From contig DASYXT010000075.1 of assembly GCA_035934555.1 (NCBI GenBank), positions 62,001 to 126,000 of the forward strand: 64,000 nucleotides of DNA, read 5' to 3'. The notes under the pieces were generated by a model, which was not told where the DNA came from, ran no database searches, and saw only the letters and a program-made list of their open reading frames with translations. Positions 34,045-42,955 of this stretch are shown piece after piece. The translations under genes and the position numbers were made by a program. Source of the stretch: DASYXT01 sp035934555 (GTDB lineage Bacteria; Verrucomicrobiota; Verrucomicrobiia; Limisphaerales; UBA8199). Position 1 is the stretch's first letter. Each line of letters starts with the position of its first letter.

Positions 34045-35076
34045 TCAGCCGAGCCACTGGGGGTTGTGGCCTGTGGCATCAAAGTCGGAAGTGGTTTTGA
34101 ACCGCTCGTATTCGCCGGTAGCGGCGGCGGCCGCGGTGCGTTGCAACAGCTCGGCCAATTCAGGCTGGCTGAGAGGTTTGAAACTGCGCACGGCCGCCAG
34201 GTCTTGTTTAAGCACATCGAGCGAGTCAATTCCGGTGATAACAGTGGAGGTCGGCAGGTTCAGCGCGTAATGAAGGCATTCGACGGGGGTGGCGGTCTTG
34301 CTGCGCAGAATCCCGCCGTCGGCCATGGGTTTCATGCCCAAAACGCCGATCTGGTCTCGCACCAGGACGGGCAGCACCTGATGAGTGAAGCTGCGGAAAT
34401 GTGCGTCCATCACATTGAGCGGCATCTGGACGGCGTCGAAGCGAAAGTGGTGCGTCGCGGCAACCTCGAGCATTCGCAGGTGCACGAACGGGTCCTTGTG
34501 GCCGGTGAAGCCGATGAAGCGGACCTTGCCGGCCTGGCGCGCTTCGAGCATCGCCTCCATGCCGCCGCCCGAGCTGAAAATCCGGTCGGGGTCCTCGAGC
34601 CGAATGACCTCATGGAATTGCATCAAATCGACATGACCGGTCTGCAAGCGTTGGAGGGATTGATCGATTTGCCGGGCGGCCGCCGCCTTGGTGCGTCCGT
34701 CAATCTTGGTCATCAGGAAGACCTTTTCGCGATAGCCGTCCCGGAGTGCTTTGCCCATGCGCAGCTCGCTCCCGCCATTATGGTAATCCCAGGAATTGTC
34801 CATGAAGGTGATGCCCTGGTCAATCGCGCTGCGGATGATGCGAATTCCTTCGGCTTCATCTTTGGGAATGCCAATATGATGGCCGCCCAGGCCGAGAGCC
34901 GAGACCTGCTGCCCGGTGCGGCCCAGCGGGCGGTAAAGCATGTCGTTGCTTCTTTCCTCGGCCTTTGAGGTGACGCCTAAACTCATCGCTACACCGGCGG
35001 CAGTCGCGCCGGTCAGGAACTCTCGCCGGCTTAAGGTGTCCGACACGGTTTGTGTTAACGGGACGCTGCTTTCCAT
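34045..35076 (-). CDS. Tat-exported aldo/keto reductase family protein
   Basis: A 343-residue protein starting at ATG 35076 with AGGAGA at a good distance (the longer frame to 35124 has no better site). The N-terminus carries a twin-arginine signal, SRREFLTGATAAGVAMSLG. The (beta/alpha)8 aldo/keto reductase domain follows: YRPLGRTGQQVSALGLGGHH, the catalytic aspartate/tyrosine region MDNSWDYHNGGSE, and the lysine in VFLMTKIDGRT. The cofactor-binding region near PTSTVITGIDSLD is visible. A reductase folded in the cytoplasm and exported by Tat fits the family seen in Verrucomicrobia and Planctomycetes. An R2 element lies 16 bp past its stop codon. Confidence 0.9.
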   Translation of the reverse strand: MESSVPLTQTVSDTLSRREFLTGATAAGVAMSLGVTSKAEERSNDMLYRPLGRTGQQVSALGLGGHHIGIPKDEAEGIRIIRSAIDQGITFMDNSWDYHNGGSELRMGKALRDGYREKVFLMTKIDGRTKAAAARQIDQSLQRLQTGHVDLMQFHEVIRLEDPDRIFSSGGGMEAMLEARQAGKVRFIGFTGHKDPFVHLRMLEVAATHHFRFDAVQMPLNVMDAHFRSFTHQVLPVLVRDQIGVLGMKPMADGGILRSKTATPVECLHYALNLPTSTVITGIDSLDVLKQDLAAVRSFKPLSQPELAELLQRTAAAAATGEYERFKTTSDFDATGHNPQWLG

Positions 35077-35364
35077 ACGCTCTCCTGTTTGCATGAGCAT
35101 CAGGCCAAATCGGCGCAGCGTCAACCGGGGTACAGTTGGAAATGGTAACCGGTCAGTGACTGAGCGGAGGGCGGACTTTAGTCCGCAGAATGGAAGATGA
35201 CTTGGAAAACGACGACCGCGCTTGGCGCACGAGGGGCTGGCTGCGGACTGAAGTCCGCTCCGCTCCTGCTGTGGCTGTTTTGGCTTTTGTGCGTTCGGCC
35301 AGGTGCGTTATGCTGGCCAGACTTGCTGAACGCTGCGAATCCAGAACGGAAGTGGTGGGGGTTG
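35077..35364. other. 288-bp divergent spacer between the reductase and the DUF218 gene
   Basis: About 100 bp of it is the R2 element at 35162-35264. The rest shows no gene. A frame running into DUF218 from 35197 is simply the translated repeat and is not a credible N-terminus. Confidence 0.55.
35162..35264. repeat. R2 paired-palindrome element
   Basis: Outer arms GAGCGGAGGGCGGACTTTAG and CTGAAGTCCGCTCCGCTC enclose two inner palindromes, GCGGACTTTAGTCCGC (exact) and GCGGACTGAAGTCCGC. This is the clearest complete copy in the window. It is the one copy not next to a stop codon; it lies between divergent starts. Confidence 0.85.
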
Positions 35365-36015
35365 ATGCGCCGGCGGGAATGTTGGGTCCCGACGTGGCGC
35401 GCCGGGCTGGCCGTGGTGCTGGGCGTGGCCATTTGCTGCGTGGTCGCTGCGCGGGAGATTTATCCGTTCCTCGCCGTCAACGATCTGCGGCCCGGCGGGG
35501 TGCTGGTCGTTGAAGGCTGGGCGCCCGATTTCGCCTTCCAGGCTGCTATCGAGGAATTCCGCAAACATCATTATGACAAAATCTATGTCACCGGCGGTCC
35601 GATGGAGGTCGGGTCCCAATTAAGCGCCTATCAAACCCATGCGCAGCTTGGCGCCCAGGTATTGTTCAAAATGGGCATGGCCACCAACGAGGTGCAACCC
35701 GTGCCATCCCCCGAAGTGCGGCGCGATCGGACCTGGGCGGCGGCGGCGACGTTGAGCCGGTGGCTGCGGGAGCAGCACGCGGTGCCGAAGCGGGTGCAGC
35801 TCGTCACTGAAGGGGCCCACGCGCGGCGCTCGCGCTTGCTGTTTCAACGCGCTTTCGGCAAAGGGGTCGAAGTCGGCGTGACGGCTGTCCCGGTTAGGGA
35901 TTACAACCCAAAGCAGTGGTGGCGGTCCAGCGCCGGATTCAGGAACGTAGTCAGCGAAACGCTCGCCTATTTTTACGCGCGCGTTTTGTTTGAAACGCCA
36001 CGCGAGCAGCCCTGA
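35365..36015 (+). CDS. DUF218/YdcF-like membrane protein
   Basis: A 216-residue protein with one N-terminal transmembrane helix (about residues 11-28, RAGLAVVLGVAICCVVAA) and a DUF218 domain as in SanA/ElyC/YdcF. Its motifs are VLVVEGWAPDFAF, YDKIYVTGGPMEVG, then the arginine/histidine-rich segment LVTEGAHARRSRLLFQRAFG. The start at ATG 35365 has GGTGGGGG upstream. DUF218 proteins are linked to cell-envelope precursor metabolism; the reaction is unknown. It is on the same strand as hemW, which starts 40 bp later. Confidence 0.85.
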   Translation: MRRRECWVPTWRAGLAVVLGVAICCVVAAREIYPFLAVNDLRPGGVLVVEGWAPDFAFQAAIEEFRKHHYDKIYVTGGPMEVGSQLSAYQTHAQLGAQVLFKMGMATNEVQPVPSPEVRRDRTWAAAATLSRWLREQHAVPKRVQLVTEGAHARRSRLLFQRAFGKGVEVGVTAVPVRDYNPKQWWRSSAGFRNVVSETLAYFYARVLFETPREQP

Positions 36016-36055
36016 TTTACGTGGACGCACGCGCCCCATTGGGTATTTTGAGGGT

Positions 36056-37330
36056 GTGGGACAGGAACCGTTTTCCGAGCGGGTGACGAGCCTTTACGTG
36101 CATGTGCCGTTCTGCGCACAGAAGTGCTCGTATTGCGCTTTTTACTCGGAAGCTTCCAGCGGCGAATTGATCAATCGCTACGTCCTGGCGCTCATTCGCG
36201 AGCTGGAGCTGGTCGCGGCCCAACTTAAACCGGTCACCGTTTTCTTCGGTGGCGGCACGCCCTCACTGCTGAACCTGCGTCAGTGGGAACAGATTCTGCG
36301 CGCGCTGGACCGGCTCGGCCTCCTGGGCGCAGAGGAATGGACCGTCGAATGCAATCCCGCGACAGTGTCCCTCGACAAGGCCCGCCTGCTGCGCAGTTTT
36401 GGCGTAAACCGCATTTCAATGGGCGTTCAGTCCCTTGAAGAGCCGCTGCTCGAACGGCTGGGGCGCATTCATACCCGCGCGATGGTCTTTAAATCATTCG
36501 ATATCTTGCGCGCTGCGGGGTTCGCTAACGTCAATCTGGATTTGATGTTCGCCATCCCCGGTCAGACCCTCGCCGCCTGGCGCCGCACTTTGTCCGAGGC
36601 GCTCGCTTTGGGCAGCGAACACGTTTCCAGCTACGAAGTTATCTTCGAAGAGGACACCGCACTGTTCGCGCAATTGCAGGCGGGGGAAATTGTTGAGGAC
36701 GAGGACCTGGCGTGTGCCATGTACGAGGAACTGGTTGAACATGCCCTGGGCGCCGGCTACCAACAATACGAAGTCGCCAACTTTGCCAAACCGGGGGGGA
36801 AGGGGACCTCTCCTGCGGGAGCCGTCACTTTAAGCTGTGCCCCGCGCGATTGGCCGCAGTATGCCTGCCGGCACAACATTAATTACTGGCGCGGCGGAAG
36901 CTTTTACGGGCTGGGGCCAAGCGCGACGAGCTATGTGAACGGGCGGCGAACACGGAACTGGGCCAACACGTCTCTGTATTGTGAACAACTCGAACGCGGC
37001 CGGAGAGCCATTGAATCGGAGGAAGAATTACCACCACTGGCTCGCGCGGGCGAGACTGCTGCCTTCGGTCTGCGGATGGTGGCGGGTTGGCCGTTTGAGC
37101 AGTTTCAGCGCGTGACCGGCCACGACTTGCGCCAGGAGTGGGCCGCTGATATGCGCCAGTTGGCCGAACAGGGCTGGGGCCGAGTCAGTCCCGAGCGCTT
37201 TCAGCTTACACGGCAGGGGTTGCGCTTTGCCGACGCCGCCGCGCTACTGTTCCTCCGCTCTCCGAAATCAAGCACGCCCGGCGCTGCGGCGGATAGCCTC
37301 AAGGATTTAAATGCCACAAGCACCGGTTAA
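36056..37330 (+). CDS. hemW: HemW-like radical SAM protein
   Basis: A 424-residue radical SAM enzyme with the HemN/HemW CxxxCxxC cluster motif as PFCAQKCSYCAFYSE at about residues 18-32. FFGGGTPSLL and the SAM-binding region ISMGVQSLEEPLLERLGR follow. HemW proteins act as haem chaperones; oxygen-independent coproporphyrinogen oxidase activity is reported for few. The expected ANFAKPG...CRHN junction is interrupted by about 22 extra residues (GGKGTSPAGAVTL through DWPQYA). GTG at 36056, after GAGGGT, is preferred; a TTG at 35990 lies inside the DUF218 gene. Its 3' end overlaps the flavin reductase start by 20 bp. Confidence 0.9.
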   Translation: MGQEPFSERVTSLYVHVPFCAQKCSYCAFYSEASSGELINRYVLALIRELELVAAQLKPVTVFFGGGTPSLLNLRQWEQILRALDRLGLLGAEEWTVECNPATVSLDKARLLRSFGVNRISMGVQSLEEPLLERLGRIHTRAMVFKSFDILRAAGFANVNLDLMFAIPGQTLAAWRRTLSEALALGSEHVSSYEVIFEEDTALFAQLQAGEIVEDEDLACAMYEELVEHALGAGYQQYEVANFAKPGGKGTSPAGAVTLSCAPRDWPQYACRHNINYWRGGSFYGLGPSATSYVNGRRTRNWANTSLYCEQLERGRRAIESEEELPPLARAGETAAFGLRMVAGWPFEQFQRVTGHDLRQEWAADMRQLAEQGWGRVSPERFQLTRQGLRFADAAALLFLRSPKSSTPGAAADSLKDLNATSTG

Positions 37331-37904
37331 AGTTTTGGCTGTAGTGGGCAGTTTGCAGCGCAGCTCCGTCACGCGCGTGGTCATTCTTCACCTCGCCGAA
37401 CTGTTTCAAGCCGACCAATGTTCAGTCGATGTGTTGGATTTTCTCAAGGAACCGCTGGCTTTGTATAACCCGGACACGGCCCACGACCTGCCCGGGTATG
37501 CGGAACTCCAGGATCGGGTGGACCGCGCTGACGTCGTCGTGCTCGGTACGCCCGACTACCATGGGAGTCTTAGCGGGGCGATGAAGAACTTTCTTGATCA
37601 TTTCTGGCATGAGTTCGCGGGTAAGCTCTTTGCGACAGTGGTAGCTTCGCACGAAAAGGGCCTCACCGTCACGGATCAACTGCGAACCATCGCGCGCCAA
37701 TGCTATGCCTGGACGCTGCCTTATGGTGTGTCCTTCACGGACGAGATTGATGTGAAGGAAGGCAAGGTGATCAGTGAAGCGCTGGAAAAGCGGCTGGTGA
37801 TGTTTGCGCGTGACGCGCGAGTGTATGGCGCCCTGGTGGCGGCCCAACGCCGGGCAGACCTCGCCGGCAAAGAACCGGGTTTTCTTTCCCGGCACAGAAA
37901 ATAG
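37311..37904 (+). CDS. NADPH-dependent FMN reductase family protein
   Basis: A 197-residue flavodoxin-like reductase. The FMN phosphate-binding loop is GSLQRSSVTR (about residues 13-22), and the flavin-facing loop is TPDYHGSLSGAMKNFLDHF (about 79-97), as in the ArsH/chromate-reductase-like family. It begins at ATG 37311 with AAGGA 6 bases upstream and overlaps the end of hemW by 20 bp, so the two genes are translationally close. It may supply reduced flavin to a partner; the physiological target is not evident. Confidence 0.9.
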   Translation: MPQAPVKVLAVVGSLQRSSVTRVVILHLAELFQADQCSVDVLDFLKEPLALYNPDTAHDLPGYAELQDRVDRADVVVLGTPDYHGSLSGAMKNFLDHFWHEFAGKLFATVVASHEKGLTVTDQLRTIARQCYAWTLPYGVSFTDEIDVKEGKVISEALEKRLVMFARDARVYGALVAAQRRADLAGKEPGFLSRHRK

Positions 37905-37980
37905 CCGGCGCCCCGCAGCGTCTCAGGCTGACAAATGCATTTGCCTCCGCCCCTTCATCTCGGGTATCTCAGACGTCATC

Positions 37981-40299
37981 ATGCCCGCCGAAGTTGAGCA
38001 GGAACCCCGTCGTGCCCCGGAATCGTTCATCCCGCCGCAAGCGGCGATGCGCGAGCTAACGGTCCGCACAATCCTTGTCGGAGCAGTGCTGGGCGCGATC
38101 TTCGGCGCCTCATCGCTGTACCTCGTGCTGAAAGTCGGATTGACCGTCAGCGCCTCAATTCCGGTAGCGGTGATCTCCTTGACGCTATTCCGCATGTGGG
38201 CCAAGGCAGGCGGACGCGACGCAACCATCCTGGAGAACAATATTGTCCAGACGGCGGGCTCAGCCGGGGAATCGATTGCCTTCGGGCTGGGAGTAACGAT
38301 GCCGGCGATTATGATTCTTGGGTTCGACCTCGAGGTGGGGAGGGTGATGCTCGTCGCCTTACTCGGGAGCCTGCTGGGCATTCTGATGATGATTCCGCTG
38401 CGCCGCGCACTGATCGTGGCGCAGCACGGCCAATTGAAATACCCGGAAGGGACCGCTTGCGCCGAAGTGCTCAAAGCCGGCGCTTCTGAAGAATCGCTGC
38501 GTGCCGCTGCGGCACCGGCGGAGGTCGGTTCAGAACCCTCCGGCACCGCCAGCCTGGGAAAGGCCGCCGACGCGGCCGGCATTGGTGCCGCCACCATTTT
38601 CACCGGGTTTGGGCTTGGGCTCTTATATAAATCCTTGATGAGCGCCTTTAAACTGTGGAAGGACACGCCGGAAAAGGTATTCGGTGCACCACTTACAGGG
38701 GGCTCAATCTCAGCCGAGATCTCGCCCGAGCTATTGGGAGTTGGCTATATCATCGGCCCGCGGATTGGCTCGATCATGATGGCCGGGGGTGTGCTCAGCG
38801 CGTTGCTGCTGACGCCGCTGATTAAGTTTTTCGGCGAAGGCCTCACGACGCCGGTCGCCCCCGGCACCAAACCTATTTCGAGCATGAGCCCCGCCGACAT
38901 TCGCGGCAGTTATATTCTGTACATCGGCGCAGGCGCCGTCGCCGCGGGAGGCCTCATCAGTTTGCTGCGGTCTTTGCCGACTATCTGGCAAGGCATGCGG
39001 TCAGGGCTAGCCGATTTCCGGGCGGCAGCCGGCTCCCAAATTACAACGCTGCGCACCGAGCGGGATCTGTCGATGAAGCTCGTCGCGGGCGGTGTAGTGG
39101 CGTTGATCGCCGCCATCCTGTTGGCGCCTGGGCTGCACATGAACCTCCTCGGGGCCATTCTCATTGTCGTTTTCGGTTTTCTCTTTGTCACCGTTTCCTC
39201 CCGGCTCACTGGGGAAATCGGTTCTTCGTCAAACCCGATTTCAGGAATGACGGTCGCAACCTTGCTGCTCACCTGTCTCATTTTCCTGGTAGTCGGGTGG
39301 ACCGGCGGGACCTATTACGTGACGGCGTTGTCCGTCGGCGGGATCGTTTGTGTCGCCGCTTCCAACGGCGGCTCGACTTCGCAGGATCTCAAGACGGGGT
39401 TCCTGGTGGGCGCGACGCCGAAGTATCAACAAATCGCGATCATGATCGGCGCGACGGCTAGCGCCTTGCTGCTGGGCCCCTTGTTGCTGCTCCTCAACAA
39501 CAGCAGCACTGTCTATGTCCCGGTCGCGCAGGTTGCTCCTGGGCTTCATGCTCCCGCGAGCGCCCACCTGGACCCGCCCGAGAGGTTGCGCGGTCCACAA
39601 CGGGATTCGGACACCAATTCGTATCGTGTTTGGCAGAAGACTGACGCGGCCGGCGCCCCGCCGGGCCGCTATTTAGTCGATAGCTCGGGCGTAGCGGTCT
39701 GGTTGGTGGACCCGGGCATCAACGGCCTGTACAAAACACGCCCGGATGGAACCGAGGTGCGGAAGTATGACGCGCCCAAAGCCACACTGATGAGCTACAT
39801 CATCAAGGGCATGCTCGGCCGGCAACTGCCCTGGGGCCTGGTTCTGTTCGGCATTATGACGGCAGTGGTCCTGGAGTTATGCGGCGTGTCCTCCCTCGCG
39901 TTTGCGGTTGGCGTTTACCTGCCCATCTCCTCATCGGCTCCGATTTTCGTCGGCGGCCTGGTGCGCGGGGTGGTGGACCACCTGCGGCGCCGGGACCTGC
40001 GCGGGCACAACCTGGACGAAACCCAACTGGCTGCCGAAGGCGACAAGAGTCCCGGGGTGCTGCTGGCGAGCGGTTACATTGCCGGGGGCGCCATTGCCGG
40101 GATCGTGCTTGCCATTGTGTCGGCTGGATTCGGCGTGCTGGATACCCGCCTGACCCGCTGGGCCGAGGCGCACAACCCGTTCTACGCGGGCCCAAACGCC
40201 GATTGGCTGGCATTGCTGCCGTTCGCCGGGTTGGTGGTGGTCCTGTTCCTGGTCGGCCGTGAAATGCTGCTCAATCCGCGGCGAGCGACACGCGTTTAA
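37981..40299 (+). CDS. OPT-family oligopeptide transporter
   Basis: A 772-residue polytopic secondary transporter of the oligopeptide transporter family (peptides or metal chelates with protons). The N-terminal motif RELTVRTILVGAVLGAIFGA leads into many helices, for example SLYLVLKVGLTVSASIPVAV, SAGESIAFGLGVTMPAI, and the conserved SLLGILMMIPLRRALIVAQH followed by YPEGTACAEVLKAG. SAFAVGVYLPISSSAPIFVG-like segments close the protein. A hydrophilic insert of about 80 residues near residue 515-595 (HAPASAHLDPPERL onward) separates two helix blocks. ATG 37981 is chosen since upstream codons run back into the reductase. No Shine-Dalgarno is obvious. Confidence 0.92.
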   Translation: MPAEVEQEPRRAPESFIPPQAAMRELTVRTILVGAVLGAIFGASSLYLVLKVGLTVSASIPVAVISLTLFRMWAKAGGRDATILENNIVQTAGSAGESIAFGLGVTMPAIMILGFDLEVGRVMLVALLGSLLGILMMIPLRRALIVAQHGQLKYPEGTACAEVLKAGASEESLRAAAAPAEVGSEPSGTASLGKAADAAGIGAATIFTGFGLGLLYKSLMSAFKLWKDTPEKVFGAPLTGGSISAEISPELLGVGYIIGPRIGSIMMAGGVLSALLLTPLIKFFGEGLTTPVAPGTKPISSMSPADIRGSYILYIGAGAVAAGGLISLLRSLPTIWQGMRSGLADFRAAAGSQITTLRTERDLSMKLVAGGVVALIAAILLAPGLHMNLLGAILIVVFGFLFVTVSSRLTGEIGSSSNPISGMTVATLLLTCLIFLVVGWTGGTYYVTALSVGGIVCVAASNGGSTSQDLKTGFLVGATPKYQQIAIMIGATASALLLGPLLLLLNNSSTVYVPVAQVAPGLHAPASAHLDPPERLRGPQRDSDTNSYRVWQKTDAAGAPPGRYLVDSSGVAVWLVDPGINGLYKTRPDGTEVRKYDAPKATLMSYIIKGMLGRQLPWGLVLFGIMTAVVLELCGVSSLAFAVGVYLPISSSAPIFVGGLVRGVVDHLRRRDLRGHNLDETQLAAEGDKSPGVLLASGYIAGGAIAGIVLAIVSAGFGVLDTRLTRWAEAHNPFYAGPNADWLALLPFAGLVVVLFLVGREMLLNPRRATRV

Positions 40300-40307
40300 C
40301 CACAGTG

Positions 40308-40435
40308 CAGCGCGGACTTTCAGCCGACTTTCAGCCCGCAGCAACTGTGGGCGGGAGGTGGTCTCGATATTGTCGCAGCGCGCCTGGAGCCCTTGGGTGT
40401 TGCCGCGGACTAAAGTCAACTGAAGTCCGCGCTCC
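40308..40435. repeat. R2 paired-palindrome element with both arms duplicated
   Basis: The left arm (40312-40339) reads GCGGACTTTCAGCCGACTTT, then CAGCCCGC. The right arm (40405-40430), reverse-complemented, reads GCGGACTTCAGTTGACTTTA, then GTCCGC. Both carry a second GACTT unit that other copies lack. GCGCTCC closes the right edge. It starts 8 bp after the OPT transporter stop codon. Confidence 0.8.
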
Positions 40436-40482
40436 TTCCCGTCCGCATTGACGCCCCTTGCCCCGCGCATTAGGCTTGGTTT

Positions 40483-41490
<1,008 letters not shown>

Positions 41491-41496
41491 TCGGAT

Positions 41497-41606
41497 AGAG
41501 CGCGGACTTTCAGTGGGCAGCGACGCCCCAGCGCTCAGTCCGGCCCCGACGCAACCCAAGCCACCCTCAGTTTGCCTGTTACTGCGGACTAAATTTCGCG
41601 CTCCGC
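41497..41606. repeat. R2 paired-palindrome element between convergent genes
   Basis: The left arm GAGCGCGGACTTTCAGTGGG is imperfect, and the right arm ACTGCGGACTAAATTTCGCG is followed by CTCCGC. It begins 6 bp after the nadA stop and ends 12 bp before the deaminase stop, filling the space between convergent genes. Confidence 0.75.
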
Positions 41607-41618
41607 TTCCGCCGAATC

Positions 41619-42086
41619 TCAGTAGGTGATTTTGTCCGGCTTGGCCTGCCACTCACGAAAGGCCTTGTGCGCTTCGCGCCGCAGCAGTTGCTTCATGGGC
41701 AATTTTCTCCGCCCCATGGGCAGCGCGATTTGCCGGGAGATATAATCGTCGTCAAAAGCGATCCGCGCGGCGTCGGCTCGAGTGTTGCCGTAATACACCT
41801 TGCTGATGCGCGCCCAGTAGATCCCCGCCAGGCACATCGGGCAGGGCTCGCAACTCGTGTAGAGCTCGCATTGATCGAGCCGGAATGTTTTCAGCCGCCG
41901 GCACGCCTCGCGAATCGCGATAATTTCTGCATGGGCGGTGGGGTCATTGGCGGAGGTGACCTGGTTCCAGCCGCGGCCGACGATCCGGCCTTTCCGCACC
42001 ACGATGGCGCCAAAGGGGCCGCCCTTGTCTCGCCGCATCATCTGGAATGACAGGCGAATCGCCTCGCGCATGAACCGCTGGTTCAT
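41619..42086 (-). CDS. Cytidine-deaminase-fold nucleobase deaminase (GuaD/TadA-like)
   Basis: A 155-residue zinc deaminase. Zinc-binding and catalytic residues are His52 and Glu54 in TAHAEIIAI, plus Cys82 and Cys85 in PCPMCLAG. The C-terminal segment YYGNTRADAARIAFDDDYIS resembles the guanine-deaminase branch rather than tRNA adenosine deaminase, but I cannot separate them with certainty. It is the last gene of a unit with the PIG-L deacetylase (start overlaps its stop codon by 4 bp) and a sugar kinase, which is an unexpected partner set for a purine deaminase. Confidence 0.88.
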   Translation of the reverse strand: MNQRFMREAIRLSFQMMRRDKGGPFGAIVVRKGRIVGRGWNQVTSANDPTAHAEIIAIREACRRLKTFRLDQCELYTSCEPCPMCLAGIYWARISKVYYGNTRADAARIAFDDDYISRQIALPMGRRKLPMKQLLRREAHKAFREWQAKPDKITY

Positions 42087-42940
42087 GGAAATAACTCACC
42101 CACGTTCATCGATCCTGGCACCATGCGCCCCTCTTCAAAGATTTTTCGGGGCTGGCCTTGCCACCATTGTCGTAGGCGATAAAGTGCGGCGAACGTGAAA
42201 TTCGGCGCCGCTCCGCCCTGGCCACCGACTACTTCCGCCCCGCGCCGCACGTTATCCATCATCCAGGCGGGCAGTAATAAATGATACGGATTGCGGCTGA
42301 CCTCGCCGACATGGAATGTGGTTGCGGCCATCATGGTGCCTAGCTCATCGGCGCTCAGCTCGACCATCAGGTTGGGATCGCTCATCGCGCCCCAGAATTC
42401 GGTTTCGACCAGGTAACAATTGAAAGCCGCAGGCATTTTCTTCAACGCATCGGTGACCAGATAATGCGTGCCGATATGCGTACTGTTCCAATCCCGGTCG
42501 TGCGGGCAAAGCACCACCTTCGGGCGATGCTGCTGCAGAATCGCTGCAACGACCTGGACGTTGGCGGCCCAATGCTCCGGGTCCTGCTCGCGCGTTTTCA
42601 GGCTGACGCCATCGAGACCAGTGGGCGCGGTGGAGACTAGCTCAAACCCAAGATACCGGCAGGCGGCCTCGAGCTCGCGATAGCGCCCGGCCTTCCGCTC
42701 CGGTTTGCTGCCCAGCGTGACCGCTACGTTGATTACTCGCATCCCCGCCTCCCGCAGCAAGCGCAAGGCAAGCCCGCCGATGATGCACTCGTCATCCGGG
42801 TGCGGGGCGAAAAAAAGCGCTTGGGGAGCATTGGGGGCAAGTGCCGGCGGCGGCGGTGGGCTGAAGGTGCCCAGTGGGAGTGACTGGCCTTCTTTCAACA
42901 GCCGCGCGTAATCGGCCGCCAGTTGATGGTAGGGTGTCAT
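42083..42940 (-). CDS. PIG-L family N-deacetylase
   Basis: A 285-residue zinc deacetylase of the LmbE/PIG-L fold: FFAPHPDDECIIGG at residues 43-56 provides the zinc ligands, with the downstream histidine in HIGTHYLV (about residue 155). No signal peptide is present, so it acts in the cytoplasm. Known members remove acetyl from N-acetylglucosamine derivatives (GlcNAc-PI, mycothiol and bacillithiol precursors). Between a sugar kinase (15 bp upstream) and a deaminase (ATGA overlap downstream), it probably deacetylates a phosphorylated or activated amino sugar, though the substrate is unproven. Confidence 0.9.
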   Translation of the reverse strand: MTPYHQLAADYARLLKEGQSLPLGTFSPPPPPALAPNAPQALFFAPHPDDECIIGGLALRLLREAGMRVINVAVTLGSKPERKAGRYRELEAACRYLGFELVSTAPTGLDGVSLKTREQDPEHWAANVQVVAAILQQHRPKVVLCPHDRDWNSTHIGTHYLVTDALKKMPAAFNCYLVETEFWGAMSDPNLMVELSADELGTMMAATTFHVGEVSRNPYHLLLPAWMMDNVRRGAEVVGGQGGAAPNFTFAALYRLRQWWQGQPRKIFEEGRMVPGSMNVGELFP

Positions 42941-42955
42941 AAAGTTAGGGAGGAG

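Noticed and set aside
35197..35364. N-terminal extension of the DUF218 protein
   Set aside because: The extra residues are the translated R2 element; an ATG with a GGTGGGGG leader at 35365 gives a normal membrane-anchor start.
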